A stretch of 64,000 nt of DNA. Origin: Exiguobacterium flavidum (GTDB lineage Bacteria > Bacillota > Bacilli > Exiguobacteriales > Exiguobacteriaceae). The stretch covers positions 168,067 to 232,066 of the forward strand of contig NZ_QPKS01000005.1 in NCBI RefSeq assembly GCF_003344535.1. Reading direction: 5' to 3'. Shown here piece by piece: positions 44,552 to 54,642 of this stretch (position 1 is the stretch's first letter; each line of letters begins with the position of its first letter). The notes below the pieces were generated by a model. That model saw only the letters and a program-made list of their open reading frames with translations. It searched no databases and was not told where the DNA came from. The position numbers were made by a program, and so were the translations under genes.

Positions 44552-44569
44552 GGTTCCCACCCCAATCCG

Positions 44570-45595
44570 TTAATCTTTCGAAGTGAACAGATGCTCGAGC
44601 TCGTTCTTCTGAGGACGGCTCATCAGTTTCTGCACTTCCTCTTGCGGAGAGTGTCCGTCGAACAGGACGTGATAGAGCGCTGTCGTGATCGGCAGATCGC
44701 ATCCTTCCGTCTCCGCAAGATCATACGCCGCTTGCGTGGCACGCACGCCCTCGACGACCATCCCCATGTTTTCAAGGACATCCTCGAGCTTTTCACCGCG
44801 ACCGATCGCGTTTCCAGCCCGCCAGTTCCGGCTATGGACGGACGTGCATGTGACGATGAGATCACCGATACCGGTAAGTCCGGTGAACGTCATAGGATTC
44901 GCACCGAGCATCGCGCCGAGCCGCGTGATTTCGACCATCCCACGGGTGATCAGGGCGGCCTTCGCGTTATCACCGTAACCGAGACCATCCGTCATGCCGG
45001 CAGCGAGCGCGATGATGTTCTTGAGCGCCCCGCCGAGCTCTGCACCGATGATGTCCCCATTCAGGTAGACGCGGAAATTCTCATTCATGAACATCTCCTG
45101 GACGATGCCCGCCTGTTCCAAGTCTTTCGAAGCGACAGTGACCGTCGTCGGTTTACGCAACGCGACCTCCTCCGCATGCGAAGGACCTGTCAGGACACAG
45201 ACCGCTTTGCGTTTCTCAGGTGAAATCTCTTCTTCGATGATTTCAGAGAGCCGCTTGTGCGTCTTCGGTTCGATCCCTTTTGCTGCATGGATGATGACGG
45301 CAGGACCCGTCAACGACTCATTCAGCTGTTTCGAAACTGACCGGATCGCCGAAGAAGGGGTGACGATCAGAATGAACGGGACACCGTCGACCGCCTTCTT
45401 GAAATCAGTCGTCGCCTTCAGCGTCTCAGGGAGCAGGACGCCTGGGAGAAACTGTTCGTTCATATGGCGGTCGTTGATCGCATCGACGTTTTGCTGTTCT
45501 CTGCCATACAGGACGACGTCATGTCCATTATCCGCAAGCACGAGGGAGAGTGCGGTCCCCCAGCTGCCTGCGCCGATTACTGTGATTTTACCCAT
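44570..45595 (-). CDS. gpsA: Glycerol-3-phosphate dehydrogenase [NAD(P)+]
   Basis: A 341-residue enzyme producing sn-glycerol-3-phosphate for phospholipids. The Rossmann motif GAGSWGTALSLVLADNG is at the N-terminus, and GALKNIIALAAGMTDGLGYGDNAKAA carries the catalytic Lys region. AAGGAGTG precedes the ATG. plsC lies in the same neighbourhood. Confidence 0.95.
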   Translation of the reverse strand: MGKITVIGAGSWGTALSLVLADNGHDVVLYGREQQNVDAINDRHMNEQFLPGVLLPETLKATTDFKKAVDGVPFILIVTPSSAIRSVSKQLNESLTGPAVIIHAAKGIEPKTHKRLSEIIEEEISPEKRKAVCVLTGPSHAEEVALRKPTTVTVASKDLEQAGIVQEMFMNENFRVYLNGDIIGAELGGALKNIIALAAGMTDGLGYGDNAKAALITRGMVEITRLGAMLGANPMTFTGLTGIGDLIVTCTSVHSRNWRAGNAIGRGEKLEDVLENMGMVVEGVRATQAAYDLAETEGCDLPITTALYHVLFDGHSPQEEVQKLMSRPQKNELEHLFTSKD

Positions 45596-45609
45596 CGCAG
45601 CAACACTCC

Positions 45610-46920
45610 TTATTGTTTTTGACGTGCCAGGATGCGGATCGGCGTGCCCGTGAAGTCGAAGGCTTCCCGAATCCGGTTTTCAAGGTATCGCTTATAAGAG
45701 AAATGGAGCAGCTCCGGATCATTGACGAAGAGCACGAACGTCGGTGGTCTTGAAGCCACTTGTGTCGCGTAATTGATGCGCAGTCGGACACCTTTGTCCG
45801 TCGGAGCAGGGTTCATTGCGACCGCATCTACGACGACATCGTTCAATACGCTCGTCTGTACGCGTTGTGCATGACTCTTCGCAGCCTGTTTGATGACCGG
45901 AAGGAGCGTCTGGAGTCGACGTTTCGTCTTCGCAGAGACGAACACGATCGGCGCATAGTCGAGGAAACGGAATTCTTCCCGGATTTCCTTCTCCATGTTC
46001 TTCATCGTCTTATCATCCTTTTCGACCGCGTCCCACTTGTTGACGACGATCACGATCGCACGGCCCGCTTCATGCGCGTAGCCTGCGACTTTCTTGTCCT
46101 GCTCGATGATGCCTTCTTCGCCATCGAGAACGACACAGACGACATCCGCCCGTTCGATTGCCTTTTGCGCGCGCATGACGCTGAAGCGTTCAGTCGATTC
46201 ATAGACTTTCCCGCGTTTACGCATACCGGCCGTATCAATGATGACGTACTCCTGGTCGTCGCGCGAGAACGGCGTATCGATCGCATCGCGTGTCGTTCCT
46301 GCGATGCTCGAGACGATGACACGTTCTTCTCCGAGGATCGAGTTCGTCATACTCGACTTACCGACGTTCGGGCGACCGACGAGTGCGAACTTGATGACGT
46401 CTTCGTCGTATACGATATCTTCCTTGTCAGGAGCAAGTTCAAGCACACGGTCGAGCATGTCGCCAAGACCGAGCCCGTGTGTTCCGGAGATCGGATATGG
46501 ATCGCCGAATCCGAGCGAGTAGAACTCATACATGAGTTCCTTCATTTCAAAGTTATCGACTTTGTTGACGGCAAGGACGACCGGTTTGTTCGAACGGAAC
46601 AACATGTTCGCGACTTCCTCGTCCGCTGCCGTGATTCCTTCACGGCCGTTGACCATGAAGATGATTACATCCGCCTCATCGATTGCGAGCTCCGCTTGAT
46701 GACGCATCATTTGAAGCAGGGGCTCATCCCCGACTTCGATTCCACCTGTATCAATGACATGAAAATGACGATTGAGCCATTCTCCTGTTCCGTAAATACG
46801 GTCGCGGGTAACACCTGGCTTATCTTCGACGATGGACACTCTGTCCCCGATCACCCGGTTAAAAATCGTCGACTTCCCGATATTTGGGCGACCTACGATC
46901 GCCACTACTGGAATTGCCAT
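45610..46920 (-). CDS. der: Ribosome-assembly GTPase Der (EngA)
   Basis: A 436-residue protein with two tandem GTPase domains, G1 motifs [12 protein letters not shown] and [12 protein letters not shown], and a C-terminal KH-like domain. It acts in maturation of the 50S subunit. An extended -10 element is present upstream at 46962-46970. Confidence 0.96.
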   Translation of the reverse strand: MAIPVVAIVGRPNIGKSTIFNRVIGDRVSIVEDKPGVTRDRIYGTGEWLNRHFHVIDTGGIEVGDEPLLQMMRHQAELAIDEADVIIFMVNGREGITAADEEVANMLFRSNKPVVLAVNKVDNFEMKELMYEFYSLGFGDPYPISGTHGLGLGDMLDRVLELAPDKEDIVYDEDVIKFALVGRPNVGKSSMTNSILGEERVIVSSIAGTTRDAIDTPFSRDDQEYVIIDTAGMRKRGKVYESTERFSVMRAQKAIERADVVCVVLDGEEGIIEQDKKVAGYAHEAGRAIVIVVNKWDAVEKDDKTMKNMEKEIREEFRFLDYAPIVFVSAKTKRRLQTLLPVIKQAAKSHAQRVQTSVLNDVVVDAVAMNPAPTDKGVRLRINYATQVASRPPTFVLFVNDPELLHFSYKRYLENRIREAFDFTGTPIRILARQKQ

Positions 46921-46961
46921 CCCAACACCTTCTTTCTCTTCTCTAGCTTCATAGCCGTTTT

Positions 46962-46970
46962 ATTGTACCA
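46962..46970 (-). promoter_or_regulatory. Extended -10 promoter element of der
   Basis: TGG-TACAAT on the minus strand, about 45 bases before the der start codon; the -35 region matches poorly. Confidence 0.5.
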
Positions 46971-47005
46971 AATCAAGCGCCTTATCACCACAACTACCTA
47001 AACAA

Positions 47006-47036
47006 CGAAAAAAGCAGGTGCCGAGGCACCCGCTTG
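47006..47036 (-). terminator. Terminator of ypfD
   Basis: On the minus strand AAGCGGGTGCC / GGCACCTGCTT is followed by TTTTTCG, 12 bases past the ypfD stop. Confidence 0.85.
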
Positions 47037-47047
47037 CTGAGAGTCCA

Positions 47048-48178
47048 TCACTTTTCAGATTCCGAGTCCTGATCCGCGAGATCCGCAATCGAGAATCCTT
47101 CGTTCTTGTCCGTGTACTGAGAGTAGTCATCCGTCGATTCTTCCTCTTCGAGCACGCGGGTAGAAAGCGAAATCTTATGTTCGTCCAGGTTGACATCAAG
47201 AACTTTCGCCTTGATCTCCTGACCTTCTTCAAGCACCTCGGAAGGAGAACCGATATGACGGTTCGCGATTTGCGAAATGTGGAGAAGTCCCTCGACTTGA
47301 GGCGCGAGTTCGACGAAAGCACCGAACTGGACGAGACGTCTGACGCGCCCGGTCACGATGTCCCCGGCCTGGATTTTGCCTTCCATTTGTTGCCACGGAC
47401 CAGGTTGCGTCTCTTTGATCGAGAGTTTGACCTTCTCCGTATCGCGGTCGACACCAAGCACCTTGACCTTTACTTGATCGCCTTCCTTGACGACGTCTGA
47501 AGGGCGTTCGACGCGATGATGCGCCATCTCCGAGATATGAACGAGCCCGTCCACCCCGCCGATGTCGACGAAAGCACCGAAATCCGTCAAGCGCTGGACG
47601 ATTCCGTCGAGAACCTGTCCGACTTCAAGATGTTCAAGCGTATCCTTCTTCTTCGCGTTCAGCTCGCCCTCGACGACTGCTTTATGCGAGAGGATGACGC
47701 GATTTTTCTCACGGTCGAGTTCAACGACCTTGACCGCGATCGAGCGCCCGATGTAATCCGAGAAATCCTCGACATAATGACGTTCGACGAGTGAGGCCGG
47801 AATGAATCCGCGGACGCCGATGTCGACGACGAGACCACCCTTGACGATGTCTTTGACGACGACGTCGAAGATTTCACCCGATTCATACTTCGCCTCGACT
47901 TCTTCCCATGCTTTCAGGGCGTCGACTTCCCGTTTGGAGACGACGACCTCTTCGTCCGTGATTTTCTTCACCTTTACTTGTAGTTCATCGCCAACCTTCA
48001 ACTGAGCGTGGATGTCATCCAGATGGAGACTCGACACCTCGCTGATTGGCAGGATCGCTTCTGTCTTATATCCGATATCAATGAGTGCTTGCTTGTCTTC
48101 AATCTTCACGACCATGCCCGTTACGACCTGGTCCCGATGAATCTCAAAATCAGGCATATCTTTCATTTCTTCGACCAT
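47048..48178 (-). CDS. ypfD: S1-domain RNA-binding protein YpfD (RpsA-like)
   Basis: A 376-residue protein with four S1 domains (starting near VVTGMVVKIEDKQALIDIG, IFDVVVKDIVKGGLVVDIG, VLDGIVQRLTDFGAFVDIG, and IVTGRVRRLVQFGAFVEL). It corresponds to the short S1-like protein of Firmicutes. Its role in translation is not essential in B. subtilis. An acidic C-terminal tail follows. GAGGAGG lies ten bases before the ATG. Confidence 0.92.
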   Translation of the reverse strand: MVEEMKDMPDFEIHRDQVVTGMVVKIEDKQALIDIGYKTEAILPISEVSSLHLDDIHAQLKVGDELQVKVKKITDEEVVVSKREVDALKAWEEVEAKYESGEIFDVVVKDIVKGGLVVDIGVRGFIPASLVERHYVEDFSDYIGRSIAVKVVELDREKNRVILSHKAVVEGELNAKKKDTLEHLEVGQVLDGIVQRLTDFGAFVDIGGVDGLVHISEMAHHRVERPSDVVKEGDQVKVKVLGVDRDTEKVKLSIKETQPGPWQQMEGKIQAGDIVTGRVRRLVQFGAFVELAPQVEGLLHISQIANRHIGSPSEVLEEGQEIKAKVLDVNLDEHKISLSTRVLEEEESTDDYSQYTDKNEGFSIADLADQDSESEK

Positions 48179-48270
48179 TGCAACACAACCTCCTCACGAT
48201 GAGTACAAGGAACGCTTTATACGTTCGACCTAATTCTAACTTCTTACAATTCCCCTGCTTTGTCAAGAAC

Positions 48271-48864
48271 TTACTGGTTTTTACGGTACACCGTCACGAT
48301 ATCCGACATGATGCGTTCCGCCACTTCCTTCGCTGCTCCGCGTTTATCGCGCAGATCCTCTACTCGGGTCTGTGGTCCGATGACGACTCGCATCCGGCGG
48401 AAGGGCTTGTAGTCACCGATGATGGCGACCGGGATGATCGCCGCGTTCGAACGGAGGGCGAAGAACCCTACACCACCTTGCGGCTCCTTGAACTCCCCGG
48501 GAAGCGAACGTGTCCCTTCCGGGAAGATACCGACGGTCTCACCTTTGTTGAGCAGTTCAATCGTCTTTTTCAATGCCTGCCTGTCGCCCTGGCCACGTCC
48601 GACGGGGTAGGTCCCGGCAGAAATCATGATTTGCTTCAGGACGGGCACGTTGAACAGTTCTTCTTTCGCCATGTACCTGACCGGACGACTTGGCGGCAAC
48701 GCGCTCGTCAGGAAAACTGGATCCCAGTTCGAAGAATGATTCGAGCAGAGCAGGATTGACCCGGTTTCAGGCAAGTTCTCCCGCCCCTCGACCTTCAAGC
48801 GAAATACGATTTTCGCGATCGACATGACGACGATCCGGACGAAACGATAGACGGGATCTTTCAT
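48271..48864 (-). CDS. plsC: 1-acyl-sn-glycerol-3-phosphate acyltransferase
   Basis: A 197-residue acyltransferase. The catalytic NHSSNWDP (NHx4D-type) box and the FPEGTRSLPG box are present, with a hydrophobic N-terminal helix for membrane attachment. It makes phosphatidic acid. Its ATG overlaps the cmk stop by 4 bases, the common cmk-plsC arrangement. Confidence 0.92.
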   Translation of the reverse strand: MKDPVYRFVRIVVMSIAKIVFRLKVEGRENLPETGSILLCSNHSSNWDPVFLTSALPPSRPVRYMAKEELFNVPVLKQIMISAGTYPVGRGQGDRQALKKTIELLNKGETVGIFPEGTRSLPGEFKEPQGGVGFFALRSNAAIIPVAIIGDYKPFRRMRVVIGPQTRVEDLRDKRGAAKEVAERIMSDIVTVYRKNQ

Positions 48865-49532
48865 TGGAGGACACCGTTGACGAGGGCATTCAACTGATCG
48901 ACTACTTCGTCGATCGTCAGATGCGTCGTATCGAGATAAACGGCGTCGGCCGCCTGAGAAAGAGGAGATACTTCTCTTTCACTGTCACGCTTGTCACGCA
49001 AAGCGATCTCGGCTTGAAGTGCCTGAAGATCGCTTTCCATGCCACGCGCGATGTTCTCGCGATGACGTCTTCCGGCCCGTTCCTCTACAGTCGCATCCAT
49101 ATAGACCTTCAGTTCTGCGTCCGGCAAGACGACAGTACCGATGTCGCGACCGTCCATGACTACTCCGCCTTCTGATGCAACGGATCGCTGTAGAGCGACC
49201 AGCGCATCCCTCACCTGTTTTTGGCGAGCGACGAACGAGACGTTATTCGTCACTTCACTCGAACGAATCGCTTCCGTGACTTCTCGTTCCCCAATAAAGA
49301 CACGTTGCCCGTTTTCGCCTGGTGTTAAACGAATCGCCAGTGTTTTCACTAACTTTCCTAATTCTTCGCCATCCTCGAGGTCGACTTCGGATTCGAGGGC
49401 GGAAAGCGTCACGGCACGGTACATCGCTCCCGTATCGATATAGACATATCCTAGTTTCGAAGCGAGTTGCTTCGCAATCGTGCTCTTTCCAGCTCCTGCT
49501 GGTCCATCTAATGCGATTTGTATCTTTTTCAC
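48861..49532 (-). CDS. cmk: Cytidylate kinase
   Basis: A 223-residue kinase phosphorylating CMP and dCMP. The P-loop GPAGAGKST is at about residues 10-18, then YIDTGAMYRAVT and GRDIGTVVLPDAELK. The start is GTG, five bases after AAGGAAAG; upstream in-frame codons read into unrelated sequence. Confidence 0.95.
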   Translation of the reverse strand: MKKIQIALDGPAGAGKSTIAKQLASKLGYVYIDTGAMYRAVTLSALESEVDLEDGEELGKLVKTLAIRLTPGENGQRVFIGEREVTEAIRSSEVTNNVSFVARQKQVRDALVALQRSVASEGGVVMDGRDIGTVVLPDAELKVYMDATVEERAGRRHRENIARGMESDLQALQAEIALRDKRDSEREVSPLSQAADAVYLDTTHLTIDEVVDQLNALVNGVLQ

Positions 49533-49601
49533 TGTTTCTTTCCTTCCCTTCTCATGACAGTTCGGTCGATCCGACACACTGCCAAATATCATATCAGAAT
49601 A

Positions 49602-50261
49602 TCAAGGGGAGGTGAACGGGTTTGTTCCCCTGCCTGTATTCTTCATCTGCGCCTGATAGCAGTGTCGCAATACAAGTTCGCGTGACCGGTCCGGAATCTG
49701 GGTGAACTGGAACGACAGTTCATATTTTTCATCACGCGGTGCTGAACGCACGAGTTCCGCTACGACGTCGATCGTTTGCCATCCTTCGTTCTGAGGCAGG
49801 ATGAAAGTAAGCTCCAGCTCCTCCCCCACCTCGACCGTCCGACGGTCAGACAAAATCCGTATACCGCCAGCTGAAAGGTCGAGCGACACGGTTGTATAAG
49901 GAAGAAACGTCTTCTTGTGCGGATGAACCGCGACGTCGAGCGCCGATTCCACACGTACGAATTGCCTCCGCTGGACGCGGCTGATCTCACTTTCCTTCGG
50001 CATGGAAAGACCGTAACCTTGTCCGCGCAACGGATCATTCCGCCGTTCTTTCACTCTCGTCTCGAAGGCATACATCGCACCATGCTCTTTAAAGAAATAT
50101 AACGAGACCGTCTCCTCTTCTTGAAGCAGGAAGGTCCTCATCGTCGCGACCTCACTCGGTGCCTCGATCCAAATCAATTTGTCGGTGACAGATGTCACTT
50201 TCGTCTTTCCTTGCCGGTCCTCGACCGACGTGATCATCACTAAATCTCCAGCTCGAAACAT
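49602..50261 (-). CDS. PilZ-domain flagellar brake protein (YpfA/MotI-like)
   Basis: A 219-residue protein with an N-terminal YcgR-like domain and a C-terminal PilZ domain. The c-di-GMP-binding signatures are Arg99-x-x-x-Arg103 (RQFVR) and DLSAGG at 128-133. B. subtilis YpfA (DgrA/MotI), at the same locus, binds c-di-GMP and disengages the flagellar motor. The intact motif predicts binding here. Start MFRAGDLVM follows GGAGAGG. Confidence 0.88.
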   Translation of the reverse strand: MFRAGDLVMITSVEDRQGKTKVTSVTDKLIWIEAPSEVATMRTFLLQEEETVSLYFFKEHGAMYAFETRVKERRNDPLRGQGYGLSMPKESEISRVQRRQFVRVESALDVAVHPHKKTFLPYTTVSLDLSAGGIRILSDRRTVEVGEELELTFILPQNEGWQTIDVVAELVRSAPRDEKYELSFQFTQIPDRSRELVLRHCYQAQMKNTGRGTNPFTSP

Positions 50262-50295
50262 TTCAACCTCTCCCATACTCCTGCTTTCACGTTCT

Positions 50296-50949
50296 TCATT
50301 TCAAACGCCGGTTCAACCGATTCGCGGTCCGGACCTGGAAAAGACCCACTATCCACAGACAGACCATGAATATGACAGAAAAGACAGTCACACGCTCTTT
50401 TTCCAATAATATCAAATTAAACAGCGAATGCGCTCCTATCGGGATGAAAAGGGAATAAATCAAATATCGGGACGCATTCCCTGAAAACTTCGCCTTACCC
50501 ATGAAGAAACCCATCAATACTCCGAAAAGGGCATGGCCGGAGACGGGCAACAAAGCACGAACGAGCGCAAGTTCTGTCCCGCCATCCCCCAGCAAATACA
50601 AAATGTTTTCAAGCGTCGCGAATCCGAGAGAACAGGCGACAGCGTATATGATTCCATCGTAATAGTCGTCGAACATCCGATGGATATAGACTGTGTAGAA
50701 GATGACGAACCATTTCCCGAATTCCTCTACCGCACTCATCCGCAAGAAGCCGTAGGGATCGGTTCGAGATACGATTCCTTCCTCGAGAAGGATATATTCG
50801 ACGAACATGATCGGGAAGACGAGCAACATCCCGAAGACGAAGCTTCGGATGACGTAACCGATCGGCTCCGCTTCTCGCTCGTGCCGGAGATAGAAATAGA
50901 CTAGGAGCGCGATTCCTGGGGCGATCCCTGAGAACACGACTGATACCAC
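50296..50949 (-). CDS. prsW: Intramembrane-type protease PrsW
   Basis: A 217-residue polytopic membrane protein of the PrsW family with about seven transmembrane helices. The AVEEFGKWFV segment provides the EE motif and later His residues (SGHALFG, GAHSLFN) complete the site. In B. subtilis it makes the first cut in anti-sigma factor RsiW. No sigma-W/RsiW gene is visible here. GTG start after GGGGGG. Confidence 0.88.
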   Translation of the reverse strand: MVSVVFSGIAPGIALLVYFYLRHEREAEPIGYVIRSFVFGMLLVFPIMFVEYILLEEGIVSRTDPYGFLRMSAVEEFGKWFVIFYTVYIHRMFDDYYDGIIYAVACSLGFATLENILYLLGDGGTELALVRALLPVSGHALFGVLMGFFMGKAKFSGNASRYLIYSLFIPIGAHSLFNLILLEKERVTVFSVIFMVCLWIVGLFQVRTANRLNRRLK

Positions 50950-51014
50950 GTCTTATCCCCCCTTCCTATCTTTCTAGGATAATGCTTTCCATGTAAAAAG
51001 AAAACAGCCGTTCG

Positions 51015-51043
51015 TTGTCTGGCGTACAAATTATTGTTAAATT
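51015..51043 (+). promoter_or_regulatory. Candidate sigma-A promoter of ansA
   Basis: TTGTCT, 17 bases, TAAATT. Both boxes match four of six; spacing is ideal. Confidence 0.45.
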
Positions 51044-51080
51044 GGACGTAGCAGCAGATTTTAAACGGAAAGAAGGTGAA

Positions 51081-51103
51081 GGGCGGGACTGCATGTACCG
51101 CCC
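51081..51103 (+). promoter_or_regulatory. Hairpin between ribosome-binding site and start codon of ansA
   Basis: GGGCGG and CCGCCC form a stem with an 11-base loop directly after the GAAGGTGAA ribosome-binding site and five bases before the ATG at 51109. If the hairpin forms, it brings a site that is too far away (about 30 bases) to an effective spacing of about seven. Confidence 0.45.
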
Positions 51104-51108
51104 AGACG

Positions 51109-52074
51109 ATGAAGCGTCTACTATTGATCCACACCGGCGGAACGATCGCTATGGCACAAAATCGTGCCGGACACGTATTGCCGAACGAAATCAACCCACT
51201 CGATGCCTCTCTTCCACGAGCTACGGACATCGCTGACATCACGACGAAACACTTCTCGAACCTGCCTTCCCCGCATATCACGCCGGACATCATGCTAGAG
51301 CTCGCCCATTTCATCAAAGACGAACTGAATCATGGATACGATGGCGTCGTCATCACGCACGGCACGGATACGTTGGAGGAAACGGCCTATTTCCTCCAGT
51401 TGACGGTAGGTGCACCCGTACCGGTCGTTCTGACTGGAGCGATGCGCTCGTCGAACGAGGTGGGGTCGGACGGCGAGTTCAATTTGATCACTGCGCTTCG
51501 TGTCGCGACGAGTGATGCCGCGAAAGGGAAAGGGGTCCTAGTCGTCTTTAACGGGGAAATCCACTCCGCATTCAACGTCACGAAGACCCATACCTCATCA
51601 GTAGACACGTTCAAGTCGGTCCACTTCGGTAATCTCGGGATGGTGACGAAGGACCACGTCTACCTCTTCAACACCCCTCTGCTCATGAAGACGCATATGA
51701 TCGAGCGCTTGACGAAACGCGTCGCTGTCCTGAAAGTTTACGCAGGGATGGAAGCCGATCTGCTGCTCGCAGTGGAACAACTCGGGTACGACGGCCTCGT
51801 CCTCGAAGTATTCGGGCAAGGAAACGTCCCCCCTTCAATCGTCGAGGCGATCAAGAGATTGACGAAAATCATGCCGGTCATCATCGTCAGCCGATGTTTC
51901 AACGGCATCGTCCAGGACGTCTACGGCTACGAAGGAGGCGGACAGCAGCTAAAAGAGCTTGGCGTCATCTTCTCGAATGGTCTCAACTCTCAAAAAGCCC
52001 GTCTCAAGCTGATGGTGGAACTTGAAATCGAGTCCGGTCACGAAGCTCTCGAAGCATCGTTCCGCGTCGAATAG
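51109..52074 (+). CDS. ansA: L-asparaginase, type I-like
   Basis: A 321-residue asparaginase. The catalytic threonines lie in LLIHTGGTIAMAQ near the start and THGTDTLEETAYFL near residue 90. It hydrolyses asparagine to aspartate and ammonia in the cytoplasm; no signal peptide is seen. MKRLLLIHTGG is the natural family start, but its ribosome-binding site is displaced by a hairpin. A GTG at 51076 would add 11 residues (MKGGTACTAQT) but sits on the ribosome-binding site. Confidence 0.92.
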   Translation: MKRLLLIHTGGTIAMAQNRAGHVLPNEINPLDASLPRATDIADITTKHFSNLPSPHITPDIMLELAHFIKDELNHGYDGVVITHGTDTLEETAYFLQLTVGAPVPVVLTGAMRSSNEVGSDGEFNLITALRVATSDAAKGKGVLVVFNGEIHSAFNVTKTHTSSVDTFKSVHFGNLGMVTKDHVYLFNTPLLMKTHMIERLTKRVAVLKVYAGMEADLLLAVEQLGYDGLVLEVFGQGNVPPSIVEAIKRLTKIMPVIIVSRCFNGIVQDVYGYEGGGQQLKELGVIFSNGLNSQKARLKLMVELEIESGHEALEASFRVE

Positions 52075-52107
52075 ACATTCGTGCTCCGTCTTTGGTATGA
52101 AACAGAC

Positions 52108-52156
52108 AAAAAAGAAGGTTTCCTCCCCTTACCCAAGGGAGAAAACCTTCTTTTTT
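52108..52156. terminator. Bidirectional terminator between ansA and ypdA
   Basis: A long stem (AAAAAAGAAGGTTTTC-like arms on both sides) flanked by A and T runs, between two convergent genes. Confidence 0.9.
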
Positions 52157-52187
52157 CCAACCGATTTCAACACGGCACGGTCTCCGG

Positions 52188-53165
52188 TCACACCTTCAAA
52201 TCGACTGCCTCCATATGACGGGCGATCTGCTCCCCATGGAAGCGCCCATTTTCGATGAAGATGCGGTTTGCGTCAAAACCGGCCGCTACGACTCCGGCGA
52301 TGTAGAGACCCGCCACGTTCGTCTGCATCGTCTCCTCGTCATGTGCCGGAATCCCGCTGACCGGATCAATCTCGATGCCTGCCCCTTCGAACAGACCGAC
52401 GTCAGGGGTGTAGCCGGTCATCGCGAACACGAAGTCTGCTTCGACCTCATGACCGACACCTCCTTGGCTGAAGCGAACGGCGGAATGTGTGATTTCCTCG
52501 ATCGTCGCGCCGAACTCCATCCGGACCTTCCCTCCTCGGACGAGGGATTCGAACCCCGGCAACACCCAAGGTTTGATTGATGGGCTATAGTTCTCGCCCC
52601 GGTACAGCACGGTCACGAAAGCGCCGGCCTTTTCGAGCTCAATCGCCGCATCGACGCTCGAATTCTTTCCTCCGATCACGACGACCCGTTGACCGAAGTA
52701 CGGATGCCCCTCCTTGAAGTAATGACTGACGTGCGGAAGATCCTCTCCCGGGACGTCCATCCGGTTAGGGATGCCATAGTAGCCCGTCGCAAGAACGACA
52801 GTCTTCGCTTCGCGGACGATGTCTTGACCGGACCGGTTCGAGATGACTTCGAACCGTTCGCCGTTCTTTGCGATTGAAATGACGGACTCGAAAGGACGGA
52901 CGGTCACCTGTTTTCGTTTCGCCACCTCCCTGTAATAGACGAGGGCATCCTGCCTCTTTGGTTTCAGCTCCTTATTGATGAACGGGATTCCACCGATCTC
53001 AAGCTTCTCACTGCTCGAGAAGAATGTCTGATGCGTCGGGTAACGGTATATCGCCTCGACGATGTTCCCTTTCTCGATCACTTCGACCTTTCTTCCCGTC
53101 TCTTCTATGGCGATGGCCGCGGCTAGTCCGCACGGTCCGGCGCCGATCACGATCGTGTCTAACAT
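52188..53165 (-). CDS. ypdA: Bacillithiol disulfide reductase (YpdA/Bdr)
   Basis: A 325-residue FAD/NADPH oxidoreductase. GAGPCGLAAAIAIEETG binds FAD, the second Rossmann motif VVIGGKNSSVDAAIELEKAG binds NADPH, and the first motif's Cys (PCG) is the catalytic cysteine of this family. It recycles bacillithiol disulfide; the pathway gene bshA lies in this window. Start MLDTIVIGAG with GGGGAG upstream. Confidence 0.9.
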   Translation of the reverse strand: MLDTIVIGAGPCGLAAAIAIEETGRKVEVIEKGNIVEAIYRYPTHQTFFSSSEKLEIGGIPFINKELKPKRQDALVYYREVAKRKQVTVRPFESVISIAKNGERFEVISNRSGQDIVREAKTVVLATGYYGIPNRMDVPGEDLPHVSHYFKEGHPYFGQRVVVIGGKNSSVDAAIELEKAGAFVTVLYRGENYSPSIKPWVLPGFESLVRGGKVRMEFGATIEEITHSAVRFSQGGVGHEVEADFVFAMTGYTPDVGLFEGAGIEIDPVSGIPAHDEETMQTNVAGLYIAGVVAAGFDANRIFIENGRFHGEQIARHMEAVDLKV

Positions 53166-53239
53166 GTCCTCTCCCCACTTCTTCTTTTTTGTCCAGTGTA
53201 GCAAATGCACAAGCGACGGGAAAGGACATCGCTTGGACG

Positions 53240-53269
53240 AAAACGGCCGCCTGCAGAAGCAGGCGGCCG
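53240..53269 (-). terminator. Terminator of gudB
   Basis: On the minus strand CGGCCGCCTGC / GCAGGCGGCCG is followed by TTTT, five bases past the gudB stop. Confidence 0.85.
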
Positions 53270-53274
53270 AACTA

Positions 53275-54540
53275 TCATACCCATCCGCGGAATCGTGACG
53301 CTTCCGCCATCTTCCGCACGCCTACCATGTAGGCAGCGAGTCTCATATCAACCTTACGGGTGTGAGACGTCTGATAAACCTGATTGAACGAATGGACGAG
53401 AACCTTCTCGAGCTTCTCGTGGACCTCTTCCTCCGTCCAGTAATACCCTTGGTTGTTTTGAACCCACTCGAAGTACGAGACGGTCACACCGCCGCTTGAC
53501 GCGAGCACGTCAGGGACGATCAGAATGTCCCGCTCTGCAAGAATCTTGGTAGCTTCGTTCGTCGTAGGACCGTTCGCTGCTTCGACGACGATTGCTGCTT
53601 TGATGTCATGAGCGTTCTCTTCCGTGATCTGATTCTCGATTGCAGCAGGCACGAGGATGTCACACTCAAGTTCGAGCAGTTCCTTGTTCGAGATCGTGTT
53701 CTTGAAGAGCGTCGTCACGGTACCGAAAGAATCACGCCGGTCGAGCAGGTACGGGATATCAAGACCATTCGGGTCATGGAGCGCACCGTATGCGTCACTG
53801 ATCGCGATGACCTTCGCGCCGAGATCGTACATGAACTTGGAGAGGAAACTTCCCGCGTTCCCGAAGCCTTGGACGACGACGCGAGCTCCTTCGAGCGTGA
53901 TCCCCTTCTTGAGAGCCGCTTCGCGGATCATGATCGCGACACCCTTCGCGGTGGCGGTCTCACGTCCGTGCGAGCCTCCGAGGACGAGTGGTTTTCCGGT
54001 GATGAAACCAGGTGAGTTGAACTCATCGATCCGGCTGTATTCATCCATCATCCACGCCATGATCTGCGAGTTCGTGAAGACGTCAGGAGCTGGAATGTCC
54101 TTCGTAGGTCCTACGATTTGGCTGATTGCCCGGACATATCCGCGGCTCAACCGTTCGATCTCACGAAAACTCATCTCACGCGGATCACAGATGATACCGC
54201 CTTTCCCTCCACCGTATGGGAGGTCGACGATGCCGGCCTTTAAGCTCATCCAGACGGATAGAGCCTTGACCTCTACTTCCGTGACGTTCGGATGGAACCG
54301 AATTCCACCTTTCGTCGGTCCGACCGCATCATTATGCTGCGCCCGGAAGCCGGTGAAAATCTTCGTCGATCCATCATCCATCCGGACCGGAATCCGAACC
54401 GTCAGCATACGGAGCGGCTCCTTGAGCAGCTCGTACATCTCTTCAGGATACCCAAGTTTCTCGAGTGCCTCTTTTACGATTTCTTGTGTCGCCTCGAGTA
54501 CGTTCTTACGCTGATTCGCGTGTTGTTGGTCAGTGATCAT
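53275..54540 (-). CDS. gudB: NAD-specific glutamate dehydrogenase
   Basis: A 421-residue Glu/Leu/Phe/Val dehydrogenase. Substrate residues are in [12 protein letters not shown] and the catalytic lysine in [14 protein letters not shown]; the NAD-binding domain shows [11 protein letters not shown]. It deaminates glutamate to 2-oxoglutarate. No inactivating tandem duplication of the B. subtilis 168 gudB kind is evident. The start [10 protein letters not shown] follows GGGGAGG by nine bases. A promoter and a near-consensus cre site lie upstream. The place beside ypdA supports gudB rather than rocG. Confidence 0.93.
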   Translation of the reverse strand: MITDQQHANQRKNVLEATQEIVKEALEKLGYPEEMYELLKEPLRMLTVRIPVRMDDGSTKIFTGFRAQHNDAVGPTKGGIRFHPNVTEVEVKALSVWMSLKAGIVDLPYGGGKGGIICDPREMSFREIERLSRGYVRAISQIVGPTKDIPAPDVFTNSQIMAWMMDEYSRIDEFNSPGFITGKPLVLGGSHGRETATAKGVAIMIREAALKKGITLEGARVVVQGFGNAGSFLSKFMYDLGAKVIAISDAYGALHDPNGLDIPYLLDRRDSFGTVTTLFKNTISNKELLELECDILVPAAIENQITEENAHDIKAAIVVEAANGPTTNEATKILAERDILIVPDVLASSGGVTVSYFEWVQNNQGYYWTEEEVHEKLEKVLVHSFNQVYQTSHTRKVDMRLAAYMVGVRKMAEASRFRGWV

Positions 54541-54596
54541 TCCAACGTTCCTCCCCATTAGTGGCATTCCCCTATGCCGTTTCCTTGTTCGGATAA

Positions 54597-54624
54597 AGTA
54601 TACCTTTTTCCAGGACGATTTGAA
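54597..54624 (-). promoter_or_regulatory. Sigma-A promoter of gudB
   Basis: On the minus strand TTCAAA, 16 bases, TATACT. The -35 box overlaps the inverted repeat AAAGG-GTTAAA-CCTTT at 54623-54638. Confidence 0.55.
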
Positions 54625-54642
54625 AGGGTTAAACCTTTAATT

